A stretch of 64,000 bases of DNA from Liolophura sinensis (lineage: Eukaryota; Mollusca; Polyplacophora; Chitonida; Chitonidae): contig NC_088301.1 of the NCBI RefSeq assembly GCF_032854445.1, forward strand, positions 52,313,187 through 52,377,186, in the 5' to 3' direction. Of this stretch, positions 22,240 to 33,969 are shown one piece after another. How positions within the stretch are numbered: the first letter of the stretch is position 1; each line of letters opens with the position of its first letter. The position numbers and the translations under genes are program-made. The notes beneath the pieces are model-generated. The model had not been told where the DNA came from. It saw only the letters and a program-made list of their open reading frames with translations, and made no database searches.

Positions 22240-24490
22240 TAACCTTGACACACTAGTTTTTTGCAGAAATACCTTGTGGCGTTGATTAAATTCGCCATCC
22301 AACACGCAGGATCTAACAAATGCTACAAGGCACGCTATACTGTAGACGGATGCTGAGGTGTTTTTTCAGATCTATAATTCTTTGTCTGGCTTGTTGTCAG
22401 AAATATATGTTTTTTGAACGTTCAAATATGTTCTTACAAGGTTGTGTACAATCAGAATTTTCGTTTTCTTCAAACTAATTCTACAATGACTCAAAAATAC
22501 TTCTTCAGACATGCAGAGTATCAGGTCATATAGTAAAACAACTCTTCCAATTCTAGCATATACAGGTATATATTATTAAATATTTTGTTCAACTTGGGTC
22601 GCAATGCATTGTCTTATGCTTCATATGTTTCAGCTCTACACTTCAGTGACTATCTAAACTGTTAACAGGAAATGCTAGAGACGTTATTTTTTAATCCAGT
22701 GGTCGCACTGTAAAAGTTTGTGGCGGATTTAGCCTGTGTTTGAGCAAAGAGAAGCAATTAACCTAACTGGACCTTCCGACAGCTGGTGTTATATCTACTG
22801 CAAGTACTTATTATACAGTTTCTAATGTCCTTAGAGTGATCATGTGAGTCCTATCCTGCAGTGTGTGTGTGTTTACATCCTTTACTGGTAATATACAGAA
22901 TTATATTAAAATAGGTACCCCGCAATCTTGGTTTTTACATAAAACTATTTTCTGCTTATGTAAACATATATTCCACATGTCCAAGAAAAAAAGGTTTGAG
23001 AAACACATTTTATCGATTGAAAGGCGGCTTTCTTTGAGTTGGTAATAGAGTCTGCCTGAAGCTATTATTGACAAATTCATTTTGACTGTATCTGCAAAAT
23101 ACCATAGGCTGCCTTTGATGAAAGCAAGGAAATAAATGCATAGGTTTTCCATGAATTCATTTTGACACCACTTCATGATTCTAACCGCCGTCTCGATATA
23201 GGACATATAAACCCACTAAATCGGTCGATGTGTGTGCATTACCTTTTCAGCAAATAGTTCGCCAAACAGCTTTCATGTGGACCAACGCCAATTATCGACT
23301 CAAGCGTTGAGGCCAAGGTTTGTAGGAACTAGAGACCTAAGGCAGAGTTGTGCAACTGCGTTTTTACAGCAGCCAGGCACAGCATAGAGCAGGGTTGCAG
23401 CAAGACAATATCCAGCAATCTGTTATAGTAGGCGTTGCTTCACACATACTGTTTTACATGTGATGCAGATTACAGCCGATGTGTAAACATATATTACCGA
23501 AATTATCACATCATATTCTCTCGGGAGTTATTCACTTTACATGGACCCGTACTTCCAAGCACTGGCCTCGTCCCTGAAATTAAGCGAGGCTGGCGAAAGG
23601 AGGCATCAGTAATGTACCTTGCAAACTACCACTGAACACGCTGTATTGTAGGATATGAATGATGCTGATTTTTCCACAAAGGAGAACGAACCATTTTGAT
23701 GACCTGTTTTCTGGTAAGTTGTTTAAATTTCTGTGCTGACCGAAATGTTTTCTGCATATATGTGTATCACTGAGGCAATGGATATGTTTCAAGTCACAAT
23801 TTCAACATACTAGTTTCACATCTGTTATTGAGTGATATACATTAAAGGATAAGTAGATTTTGGGTATATAGCAATTGATACATTGGAAAAACAACTTACT
23901 GCGTTTTGACATTATGTAATAGCAGATGGTATGAACTTTTCAATCTTTCATAAGTTGTATTGGTCATTTGCAAAATTTAAACAGCTTTTAATTTACAAGA
24001 GTTTAAATATTTATCATATTAATCTGGGTTCTATGCCAACTTCAAAGAGAAAAATCTGTTCTGAATCGCTAATATAGTTTTTTATTTTTCCTGGGTTAAG
24101 AGTTAAATGCAATATTTAAATACCGACTGAAGAAATATATACTTTACTTGGCCGACATATTGTAGATCAAATCATTTTTGTACACTGATATACCAAGTGA
24201 ATCTGTCATTTGTATTCGTTCTCTCCGCTTTCTGGTTCAGTGTGCATTATTAATAATGTTTTAGAGCATTTTATACGTTCATAGAAGTTACATTCATGAT
24301 TCATGATTGAGCTGCAGAAAACTCACCAATTATGAGTCTGTCACGACATTGGTGGAACTGTGTGTGCGGGGAAATGTATCTCTTTCCCAACAACACATGG
24401 TTGACACTATACGAGATTGCAAATACTGATCCTTTCGTTTTTTGATCATGGAATCATAAATAGAAACCATATTTAAAGGAGAATTGTTCT
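22240..24490. other. Non-coding interval
   Basis: AT-rich sequence with only short, unrecognised open frames. No repeat family of the window is evident. Confidence 0.55.
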
Positions 24491-24500
24491 TATTTAGGGA

Positions 24501-24545
24501 ATGTAAAATATTCTTGAGTATGGGGTTAAAGACCAATCAAATAAA
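24501..24545 (+). mobile_element. SINE-A, minimal 3' tail insertion
   Basis: About 45 bp of the SINE-A end (AAATATTCTTGAGTATGGGG, then GACCAATCAAATAAA) between 11-bp near-identical flanks TTATTTAGGGA (24490-24500) and TTATTAAGGGA (24546-24556). Confidence 0.75.
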
Positions 24546-24869
24546 TTATTAAGGGAGAATAGTTTGGAAATAACAGTACATATATATGTATAGTGAACAG
24601 CAAAATAAATCAAAGTCCTAAAAATAGTAAATGTCATAACAATACTGATTGTATGACATCATGACTCCAGACATGACACACGGTTTGGCGTCAATACAAA
24701 TTTAGACACAAAAACAACCAATAACGTAATACCATGAATTTTGCACATGCATGTACGGTTTTTGGCGAACAACGTGCGCTCTCACTCCAAAACATCCTTT
24801 GTAAAAGGGTTACATCACAACGACCTACTTTATTATTCACTTATACACTTCACGCAAACGATACAAAAT

Positions 24870-25055
24870 TAAGCGTGATTTCTAGCATTCGTGTGCCACT
24901 CGTCAGCCATAAAGGGACGTTCCAAGGCGAGTTCCCAATAGAATATGTAAGAAATACTGTAAACATGTACCGGTACAGTAAATAAAGCTGGTAACAAGTA
25001 AGAGAGAAGGAGTCAATGATACAGGGAAGACACTCAGTATTCTAGGCATGGCATT
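24870..25055 (+). repeat. Dispersed repeat D, copy 3 (diverged)
   Basis: Shares AGCATTCGTGTGCCACTCGTC, AGGGACGTTCCAAGGCGAGT, TCCCAATAGAATATG and GTATTCTAGGC with copies 1 and 4 in the same order. The Tc1-like fragment follows directly. Confidence 0.5.
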
Positions 25056-25370
25056 CATTGAAAGGTAGTAAGTCTCCAACAGATGTAGCCAGACACTCTG
25101 GATGCCATATTCTGACCATCAGGCGACTTGCTCGGTGCAACAAGCAAACAGTGATCGTTGTTTGTCGTCCTCGTTGTCGCCGACCAAGGGTGACAACTCC
25201 TGCACAAGATGCATGGATTCATCCGTGTGACTCATATAACGAATGGAATTCAATCAGCAACAATTATAGCAGCCTTAGTTCACGGGCGAATCGACCAGTA
25301 TGTGCTGATATCGTTAGAATGCCCATTAAGGTGATACACGTTTCTAACAGGACTGTAGCTATGGCAGTAT
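25040..25370 (+). pseudogene. Tc1-like transposase fragment (DNA-binding part)
   Basis: Would be the N-terminal DNA-binding region of a Tc1/mariner transposase. The paired-type helix-turn-helix is visible: DVARHSGCHILTIRRLARCN, then RPRCRRPRVTTPAQDAWI with the GRPR-like hinge. In the next frame THITNGIQSATIIAALVHG continues the second helix-turn-helix. The DDE/D catalytic domain and terminal repeats are not found, so it is a dead scrap with a frame change near 25225. Confidence 0.8.
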
Positions 25371-25374
25371 AATC

Positions 25375-28200
25375 CTCTGACAGACTGCAGTTAGTTAGGA
25401 ACTCTAGTAATGCAATGTCAACATCAACTTTCAGCCCTATTGTGAATGTTTCTTTCAATAATTAAGTGACTTTCATTTTGTAAACTGATCTTAACTTGAC
25501 CTCACTTACTTTTAATGGTCGCTATATATCTGAGTTTCATTGGCTGCATAGGAAACATTGGTATGGTGAATATGTGTGCGTGAGTGATTTACCACATGGT
25601 GCAACTCATCACTGGAAACATTATGTTCTGAAAGTAGTATAATGTTATTAGCATACTGATTTATAAAAACTACATGTAAATCACGGGGATGGCGTATGAA
25701 TTCTGATTCTAAAATGTTTTTAAGGTGTTCAGTTTTCAAAAGTGTATTAAAAGATACATGGACATTAAAACATCTCATTTTAGTGCAAGGTAAGACTTTA
25801 AGTTCAAACTAAGAAGACACCTGTGGATTCTATACGTGAAATATTTTGATTGAAAGGATATGAGAAGTCTTGCTAAATGAATATCAAATTAGTTAATTAC
25901 CGCTGCACAGTACATAAAAGTACACAATAAGCGATTGATAAGTTCTGAACACTGAATACTCAACTTCTCCGTAAGACGAAAAAGCGGTAAACCCTCTCCG
26001 TTAAGCGAAAATTGACGAACCTTTCCACATGTGATTCACAGATTTTGCAAACACTGAATTGAAAATAACATCTCTGCATTCTTTTCACATAATTCTGTTT
26101 AAGCCATGGTTCTACTGGGCGAGCAGTTCGATGCTATTTATACATTTACGTGAAGAGTTAGAATAAGATCCTAAATGATATAAGTTGTCCATAAAAGAGG
26201 CCATATTTCGCCGGTTACGAGCTACCATTTGCCAATTATCACACTGTCGTCTCTGCTGGCAAATATGTACTACATACTTTCAAGGCCCTAAGGCAGTGAT
26301 CCTAATGTAGATGCGTAGAGGCAGAAAATGGCTCATTCAGTTGGTTTATATATTAAGATCTCTTGTTTCAAATCTTCATTTCCAGATCGAATTTTAAATT
26401 CGTGTATGTAATCTCAATAAAGAATTGCACCGCGTTTCTTTGTTCGGTTTGTTTCATCCGCTTATATGTTTGAAACGGGCTATGTACCGGTACGAAAAAT
26501 CCAGAATCAAGGTTAGCTTAATAGTGGATTTTCTGTGTACAGTTTCATGCTTCAGATCTAGTTAAATCTGCAGGTGTGGTACTCTGGCGAGAGTTAGTTA
26601 CACTATATATTCTGACAATCTACAGACAGTGCCAGTGCTAGATAGATGGGACTTCTTCCCTGCTCGGATAAAGGCCAATATCGCATCTGGGTTCTTAGGC
26701 CTAGCGGCTATGTAGAATTCGATCTACCGCGAACAAATGGTTCCGAGATGTGCTCCAGTCATTTCAGAAAAGTAAACATATTTATCTGTACGGTTTCCTT
26801 CCGATTACACGACGTTAAGGCGAGTGACAAATATCGACTTTCCGTCTGAGATCGTGGATGATGCTCAAATATCTAATTCACTTTTTTTGACATATGTGTC
26901 ATGTTAAAATCAGAAATGGAATCTGACCGCTTTCAGTAAAATTATTTGTTTTTGTCTTTGGTTTTTATAAATTACCGGAAACGGTAAAACATTAGATATC
27001 GTATTTGTCACCGTTATTTAGAGAACTCCTTCAGGCAGTCTGAAGATTGTCTGGTTAACATTGGCTGGTTCGTGCTCTCCTGTGACAGGCATTAGTAACG
27101 AGATACTGTAATTCTCAGTTTCGATAACACGCGGGACTGGCGTAAAACACCGTCATTTTAATCATCATATGATTTATGTTTTTAACAATGGGATTCACCG
27201 GAACAAACAACGTCGTTATTCAGCATGTACACATTTGCTCTAGATATGACACAGCCATGACATGTTGTATATGATTTGTATAGTCAGTTTTTTCTTCAAA
27301 CAAAACGTAGGCGTCCACAGTATCACAGATACAACGTCTTAAGGCAATCTAAAAGGGAGACTCTTATGGGAGACTTCTATGGTATGGTAAAAGAAAATGA
27401 TTCTGCATGCCCTCAGTATACGATAGTGACGGTGAACTTGCTTTCCCTGGAAAATCATGCACACCACTCAATCAACGGCTCAATCAACCAATAATGCCAA
27501 AGCCTAGTTTTCAGCCTATCGGCACTAGGCAAATATTTTAGTTCATGAAAGTCAAGCATTCAGGTATTATACCTGACATTGTAACAGGAGTCTGTCTTAG
27601 TGCCTTCCTCTCAGTCCTAAGAGTAGTTGAATCCTCATCTATGTGTAGCTTTCTGTCAGCAATCTGAATTAGTCACTGGGAACATGGAATCGATATACAT
27701 GTTAGGCACCACATGTACAACACTCAAGCCACATGGTCACGTTGTCGCATTCACTGGCACAGATGGTAACGATGAATCATTGCGCACTGACTCAACACCG
27801 TGGTTTCTTCACCCAGACCTTAAATATAGGGCTGTGGCAGGTTGAATCGATCATGCACCAATCAAATAACTCGACATAACTCGTTCATCGTTGTTGACCC
27901 CGAAACCAGTATATAGCCGACAAAACTTTACGGTAGCCCTAGAAAAATTTGAGCATGACGTTGGTATGAAATGATTTTCATTATGCTGATACAAATTCAT
28001 TTTACTTGTCATTAGAAGTTAACGGCATAGAATACAGCTGACATGTCACCTCACGATTATCTGAATACTTTTGGTGTGTTATAAGCTTATGGTCAGGTAG
28101 CCGTAGTATTTCATAATTCAGTGCATTCAGCACTATATTGCTTGTTGCGTACCACAATATTAGCAGGAAGTGGGCGAACACAGGCATCTTTTGCATTAAT
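25375..28200. other. Non-coding interval
   Basis: No recognised gene. Open frames are at most 88 codons and have no familiar motif. A weak echo of the SINE-A tail (GGCGTAAAACACCGTCATTT) lies at 27133. Confidence 0.5.
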
Positions 28201-28206
28201 ACGACA

Positions 28207-28455
28207 ATCTGGGCCCAGTTGTTCGAAAGTGTATGAGTTAATACTGGTATTAAGCCATATTTTACATTGAAAATTTTAGCCAAACACTGTATCCAATGCT
28301 GTTGTCCAAAGACAAAATATAACAGCGGCAGTTTTAGTTCACATTTAATATAATATAACACAATTTTCATTAGGTTAAGTGCAAAATTTAAGAATTGGCT
28401 TTATGTTAATACTGGTATTAAGCCTTATACCAGCTTTGAACAATTGGGTCCAGAT
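28207..28455. mobile_element. MITE with about 50-bp imperfect terminal inverted repeats
   Basis: Left arm 28207-28255 (ATCTGGGCCCAGTTGTTCGA, then TTAATACTGGTATTAAG) is the mirror of the right arm 28404-28455 (TTAATACTGGTATTAAGCC, CTTTGAACAATTGGGTCCAG, AT). Each arm also contains the palindrome AATACTGGTATT. The roughly 150-bp interior is non-coding. GGGCCC...TTGTTC ends are familiar from MITEs of several invertebrates, by memory. It lies 200 bp upstream of the THAP transposase relic. Confidence 0.72.
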
Positions 28456-28655
28456 GTAATAATGCGTATACATATATATGATACTCATTCTCAGTCATAA
28501 AAATCTTTATGTTTAACATATCGGGGCAGCCGTAGTTTTAACCTAAAGTTTGTTCATTCAATACATATTTATCAGGGGAGGTTATCCCCAGGTGGCGCTG
28601 TCCTCGCTGCTGACTCAAGTTTTCATTTGCCATTATCCCTGACATTTCTGAGGTC

Positions 28656-30760
28656 ATGTCTGGCCTTTGTTGTGTCCCACATGGCAATGGCCAAGGGTGG
28701 CATGCCTTCCCATCTAACGCTCAGATGAGAAAGAGGTGGATCAAGGCCGTGAAACGGAGAGAGCCGAAGTGGAAGCCATTCAAATGGATGACAGTTTGCC
28801 GGGCTCATTTCGCGGAGTGTGGTTATTTCAAGTAGACCACAGAAAGTACCGGTAAGTGTTGTCAAAACTGTTTTAAAGCATTTCTTTGGTGGCAAATGCA
28901 GGGTAACAAAAGCCGGGAGAGATATGAATGTTTTTAGAATTTGATTTGAATAACTATGTCTACTTTCTCCGTACAAGAGATGGCAAGTGCTCGATACATG
29001 AAATATAGCAAAACTGGGTGACATTGTTTGTATTCTGTTTAAATTAAACGAGAATATGTCGCACAAATCTCATCTAATGTGGCGTTCCGTAAGATTAAAT
29101 GAATATTATATTATATGTTGTCTTTTTTACTTTACTGACAAAGATCCAGCCAAACATCGTGACTTACAGCCCAACACAGTCCCCCATATTTTTTCGTGGA
29201 AACGATCGCCTACAGTGTCAGCAAGAAAGAGGGCGCAAAGAAGGGAAGAAATAAAGGAGGAGATAAAGAGAGTAGAAGAGGAAAGGATTATAGCTTTGGA
29301 TGTTTTATGGGCTGGGGTAGACGCGGAGACAGACGCTGGAATGGATAGTGGGCAATGGGAGAAAGAAAGTAAGTCTGCCCAGCACTCTGCCATCATCTTT
29401 CCCATCCATAATGTCTCTGTGTGTTAATGTCCAGAATATTTGCATCGAATGTGCTCTGCACTAAGCAGCTTAAGCTGAGTAAGTTATTGTTTTATACTTG
29501 TTACCTGTAAACTCTGATATATCTAGTGATATGGTATCCCCAAATATGTATCTTCTTACCATTGATGTCACTGGATCAAATCAGATGGCTCAAACCATAA
29601 GTGAGAAATCATGCCTCCACACCATAAACATGAATAAGCCTTTCCTCTTGAAACGTTTTGAGTTACACTTGTCATGATAATTTGCTAGCCACTGTCATGA
29701 GACCCGCCCTCCCTTCCAAAAAACATTTGAAATTATCTATAAATGCCAAAATTTAACATTTGTTTTTTTTTGTTCACCAGCAGTTTCCATGCCTATAGGT
29801 GTCCAGGAAGTTGCCTCACAGACTGTACACAGGGGATTTGCATCATCAACAGATTTTATTTTTGATCCAAAAAGATTTCATTTTTACACTAGCCCTTATG
29901 ACATTTTCAAAACTATATTTTATTGTTTAGGGGAGGCTGCATTTGAGTTACATTATTTTTATGACATTGTTCCTTCAATGTATCAGGAGACCAGTTTTAT
30001 TTAAGGCTTATGAAATTATGTTTAGCTAGAACAAATTATGAATTAAGTGGTATGTTTGTTATGAGTGAGAAAGAAGTTGCAAATATTTTCATTACATGGG
30101 TTAATTTTCTGTATTTTCAGTTTAAAGATATTGATTGGTGGCCATCCAGAGATCTAGGTCAGTTTTATTCTCCATCTGATTTTAAGGAGAAATATCCAAG
30201 AACTAAAGTCATTGTGATGGAACTGAAATTCCAGTTCAAAAACCCCATCAGCCAATCCTTCATCAAGGAACTTATTCCAACTATAAGAACAGAAATGCAG
30301 CAAAGTTTCTTGCTGGTATTACACCTGGAGGCTTAGTCAGTTATGTGTCAGATTAATTGGTGGTGCTGCCAGTGATCATCAAATATGTGAGAGAAGTGCT
30401 CTCCTCACTAAGTGTGACCCAGGAGACTCGCTGACAAAGGTTTTAATGTCCAAGACTTGTTTATACCATATCAGGTTCAACGTTCATGTGAACATTCCAC
30501 AGTTCTTTGCCAAGAAAAACAGAATGCCCAATAATTCAGTCTTAGCGACAGAAAAATAGCTTGTAAAAGGGTACATGTGAAACATTTTATAGGTCTGGTT
30601 AAGACATTTAAAATTTTGAGCTTTTAGCTCAAAGCCAGCTACTCTCTCTTTACTTTGAGCTTAGCTTCTGTCCTATCTAACTCCATGCAGATAATTTCAC
30701 TGATCTCTACAACTTGAGCCTGTCCTTATATTTTGTACTTGCTGGTTAGAAGGTCAGTTA
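28656..30760 (+). pseudogene. THAP-domain DDE transposase, decayed (ISL2EU/DDE_Tnp_4 type)
   Basis: Would bind transposon ends through a THAP zinc finger and cut DNA with a DDE nuclease. Exon 1 from ATG 28656 gives the THAP front half (GQGWHAFPS, then RKRWIKAVKRREPKWK and TVCRAHFAECGYFK); the second zinc Cys of the usual CCVPxC is Gly here, and TAG follows at 28833. Exon 2 (about 29144-29368, donor AAA|GTAAGT) gives the THAP end (HRDLQPNTVPHIFSW) and a coiled coil (RREEIKEEIKRVEEERI). Exon 3 (acceptor CACCAG at 29780, phase-compatible with exon 2) gives FHFYTSPYDIFK, then after a frame change MKLCLARTNYELSGMFVMSE and NFLYFQFKDIDWWPSRDLGQ. In the next frame come the first catalytic Asp (VDGTEIPVQ), YSNYKNRNAAKFLAGITPGG and VSYVSD-stop, then GGAASDHQICERSALLTKCD, ADKGFNVQDLF (second Asp) and RKIACKRVHVKHFIGLVKTF, where Lys replaces the expected Glu. 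At least four frame breaks and one stop. Confidence 0.93.
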
Positions 30761-31490
30761 AATTGTCTGCGTGGAGTTAAATCTCACTGAAGCTGAGCTC
30801 CAGAGAAGGAGAGATCAGCTCGCTACTGAGCTTAATCATCTCACAGCCTTGTTCTTTCACAGTGTGATATTTTAACTGTATAACTGTAGCCAAGTGAAGT
30901 TTGGAGATAAACACTTCTTTTGAGTATGCCATTGTATGCCGTCAAAACACAGCTGAAAGAAAACATTGCTCTACTCACAATATTTGCTTTATTTGCTACC
31001 ATACATAAGTAAGTATGTAAGTCATGCTTTAGAGCAATATTTTCATTATGAAACGCAGGATTTATATATAATGTAGGTGTATCCAAAACATTTGTTGATG
31101 CATTAAGTACAGTAATCTACCCACATCAGGTGTGGGTTCAAACCAAACCGTGAGCATGGAATTGCAGAACACACTGTTTTGCTGCTTGTGGGGCCTTGAT
31201 AACACTTGTGTGGCTGTTTGTTCATTCTCAAATTCATGGAAGAGAGTGCACTTGTCTTCCACCTAAGTGTGTGGGACAACCCCTCAGCAAATGCCAAAGT
31301 TCAGTGTTTTCTCCTAGCTCTCTAGTGTCCCCCACCTTCAATACTGACCATAATTGCCTAAGTGAAAAATTGTTGAGTATGGCGTTAACCAACAATCAGA
31401 TAAACAAACTTAGATGGAAATAATACATACACAAGGACTGGGAAAACCATTTCCAAGTGCAGTTTTGATTATTCAGATTCTCTCACTGAA

Positions 31491-31735
31491 GGGGGCATCC
31501 GTGGCTGACGGGGTCAGCGCTCCAGTGCGGCGTAATGACCCAGGTGGGTCCCACCAATGCGGTCGCTGTGAGTTGGCTCATGCTAGCTTCTTCAGCTATA
31601 TGTGGGAAGATCTTCCAGCAACCTGCAGGTGGTGGTGGGTTTCCCCCATGCCCTGCTGGGTTATCTCCCACCATAATGCTGGCTGTCGTCATATAAGTTA
31701 AATATTCTTGAGTACGGCGTAGAATAAAATAAATC
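31491..31735 (+). mobile_element. SINE-A, full length
   Basis: The complete element: tRNA-like head (GGGGCATCCGTGGCTGACGG, GGTCAGCGC), CAATGCGGTCGCTGTGAGTT, CTAGCTTCTTCAGC, CAACCTGCAGGTGG, ATAATGCTGGCTGTCGTC, AAATATTCTTGAGTACGGCG and AATAAAATAAA. Flanks TCTCACTGAA (31481-31490) and TTTCACTGAA (31736-31745) form a 10-bp target duplication with one mismatch. It sits between the two convergent genes of the 28.6-34 kb transposon and therefore postdates that element. Confidence 0.93.
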
Positions 31736-32049
31736 TTTCACTGAATAAAATGCAAAATATGTGCATTCCGTAGCGGCCTTTAGTGACTACTCCTTCATGA
31801 TTTGAACTATTAAATATGCTATATCCATTGTGTTTCAATCTTCAACACACACTGAGCAGCACATTCTTTCATATATTACAGATTTTTTGTACAGGCCTGC
31901 TAAAGTTATACCTACATACATTTTTGTACAAAAATTTGTTAATAATGGCTTGTTCAAATGATTATTTTAGAAGTTGTCCAGTTTTGCTAACGTATGTTCT
32001 ACAAAACTGCTGTTATGACTAATATCAATTATTTCCATTCCCATTTTAC

Positions 32050-33964
32050 ATACGATGCTTGCCTTCTAATTTCCTCTTCAATTTCCTGGATTTGTAGGTC
32101 ACTAATATGTGACACCTGAAGTACACAAAATACAGCAAACTAAATAAGTGTTATTAAAATAATAACCTTCATCATATGTGACACTGAAGTCACTGATATG
32201 AGTAACCTAGCAATTTATCAATTTCGGGTGTAACAGTACACTTTTCTCAAGCAATTCATTGATGAGAGTATGCAGTTAATGCTGAGGTCAATAATTATAC
32301 TGTACTGTGGTCATCGTACCTGGAGTTTTAGAAAATGATCTTCCATTGTCATCTCCATGTAGTGATGTTCAAGATACAAGGCAGCTGTATGTGCAGGGTG
32401 CACTTCTGAATTATGAGCCTCCTGCCTTTTCCCTGCAAGATGGGAATGAAACATAATGGAAAGTGGGAACCACACCTGAGCAACACTTATGTGATGTTTG
32501 CTTCTTGTCTCACTATTTTACATTCACTTTGTATGTAAAAACTAATATCTGCTGGATTATTGATTTTTGTCATGATTTACAATTCTAATCATATTTATAT
32601 TTTAGACTTATATATTTATACTAGACCTTACTGATTATAGGCTACAGAGGCGACCAAGGGCTATCATGGGTATAGATGCTTACCTGTGTGCAGGTGACCT
32701 CTGTCAAAACTTCGCCTGTGCCGTGGAAGGACGTCAGGGCAACGAGCACCCAGGTTACATGCTTACAATGTGCAGATGGGCCCTGCCCAACTGCACTTCG
32801 CACTGGGTCTCCTGAACAACTCCATCGGTATTAAGGCTGAAATCCACTTGATATGACGTATTTTTCTTCATCTCTGCCCAGACTGCTGCTCTGATATACA
32901 CACTGGTATCCCCGTTGAAGAAACGATCGTAACGAAGATATCTGGAGGAAAAATATCACAAACCGAGCTTCAGTAGGGTTTATGTAAGGCAAATATGTTC
33001 AATTTACACACGATGAGATTTGGCATGAGAAATTATTATTATGATTATAACCCCCATGGTTTTAAACGTGTTCAGTCTTTACTGTCGACCTAAATACCGT
33101 ATATGATATATTTATTAAGAATGAGTATACCTCTGCTGGTACAACTGCTGAATCTTGTCGTACTTCTTGTCACAGCTGTACAAAAACTCCTCTATTCCCT
33201 TATGTGTTATAGGGAACTCTTGGTGACGGCCATGATGGAGGTCTTTGTACAATCTACAGTCAGGCAATGTCATACTGAACTCTGGCTCTGGTTCTACGTT
33301 AGTGCTAGGCCTGTTTGCATCATCAAACGTTAACCTGTGAAAAATATGTTGAGATCATTTAACAAAAATAGAATATACCTAGAAAATCTCATGATATTTG
33401 TACTGTAAAAGACATCCCACGGAGCATATTATAGACGAAAATGAAAAGTCGTGGTCATGTACATAGGGCCTATATGTGGGAGGTAATAGTTAGAATGGAG
33501 AAACTTTAACCTACCTATCAACCAAATCCTTTTTTTCAGCCCGTCAATTTCAATTTCCTCTCTCGTAGCAATTCTTTAAGTTCCTGTAGACTTTTATCTG
33601 TATATCTGCATTCACTTTGTTCGAACATTATTGCAGCGCGCTTCCGAAATGCGTAAACAGCAACGTTATTTGATATAATAGAGTTGTCGGCCTTGGACCA
33701 TCGGAAGTCCGGGGTGCATGTTGCGCCGTCTGGTGGCGGTGGTTTCGCCGATTCTCCATTAAACACAAAAAAACCTTCATAACCTTCATAAGTCCTCCGG
33801 TCGTGGGTTATTTTGAGTGTAATTTCAGTTTCTCGAACCCGGATTAGGGGTATGTCATCTTCCACTTGTTGCAATTCACGCCTCACCCCGATTTTGTGCA
33901 TTGTCTGTGGTAGAAGCGAAACTGACTGTAAGTGCTTATAGCAAAGAGTTTGAAAATATAACAT
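32050..33964 (-). pseudogene. SAP-SWIM-YqaJ-like accessory protein of a DNA transposon, spliced, broken
   Basis: Read leftwards. Exon 1 (33964-33515) ends in a SAP motif (RYTDKSLQELKELLRERKLK, LTG, then after a one-base slip EKKDLVDR). Exon 2 (33334-33131) is fully open (LTFDDANRPSTNVEPEPEFS, later KGIEEFLYSCDKKYDKIQQL). Exon 3 (32941-32684) carries YLRYDRFFNGDTSVYIRAAV, then a SWIM zinc finger (TQCEC, shift, GQGPSAHCKHVTWVLVALTS) and GEVLTEVTCTQ. Exon 4 (32432-32320) gives KRQEAHNSEVHPAHTAALYL. Exon 5 (32115 to about 32050) gives VSHISDLQIQEIEEEIRRQA, the run-up to a YqaJ nuclease domain. Introns have GT-AG ends (CTCCAG|ATATC, GAG|GTATAC, CACAG|GTTAAC, CACAG|GTAAGC, TTGCAG|GG, TTCAG|GTGTC). 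The join of exons 3 and 4 is out of phase, so a small exon may be missed. The nuclease core is absent. The SAP and SWIM shifts suggest a pseudogene. Confidence 0.88.
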
Positions 33965-33969
33965 CTAAC

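Noticed and set aside
28623-29066. 147-codon minus-strand frame
   Set aside because: It lies opposite the THAP exon, whose plus-strand reading has clear family motifs; the minus reading has none.
29127-29405. 92-codon minus-strand frame rich in Ser
   Set aside because: Opposite the coiled-coil exon of the transposase; a shadow of GAAGAG-rich codons.
33103-33333. 76-codon plus-strand frame
   Set aside because: Opposite exon 2 of the SAP-SWIM gene, which is open with matching splice sites on the minus strand.
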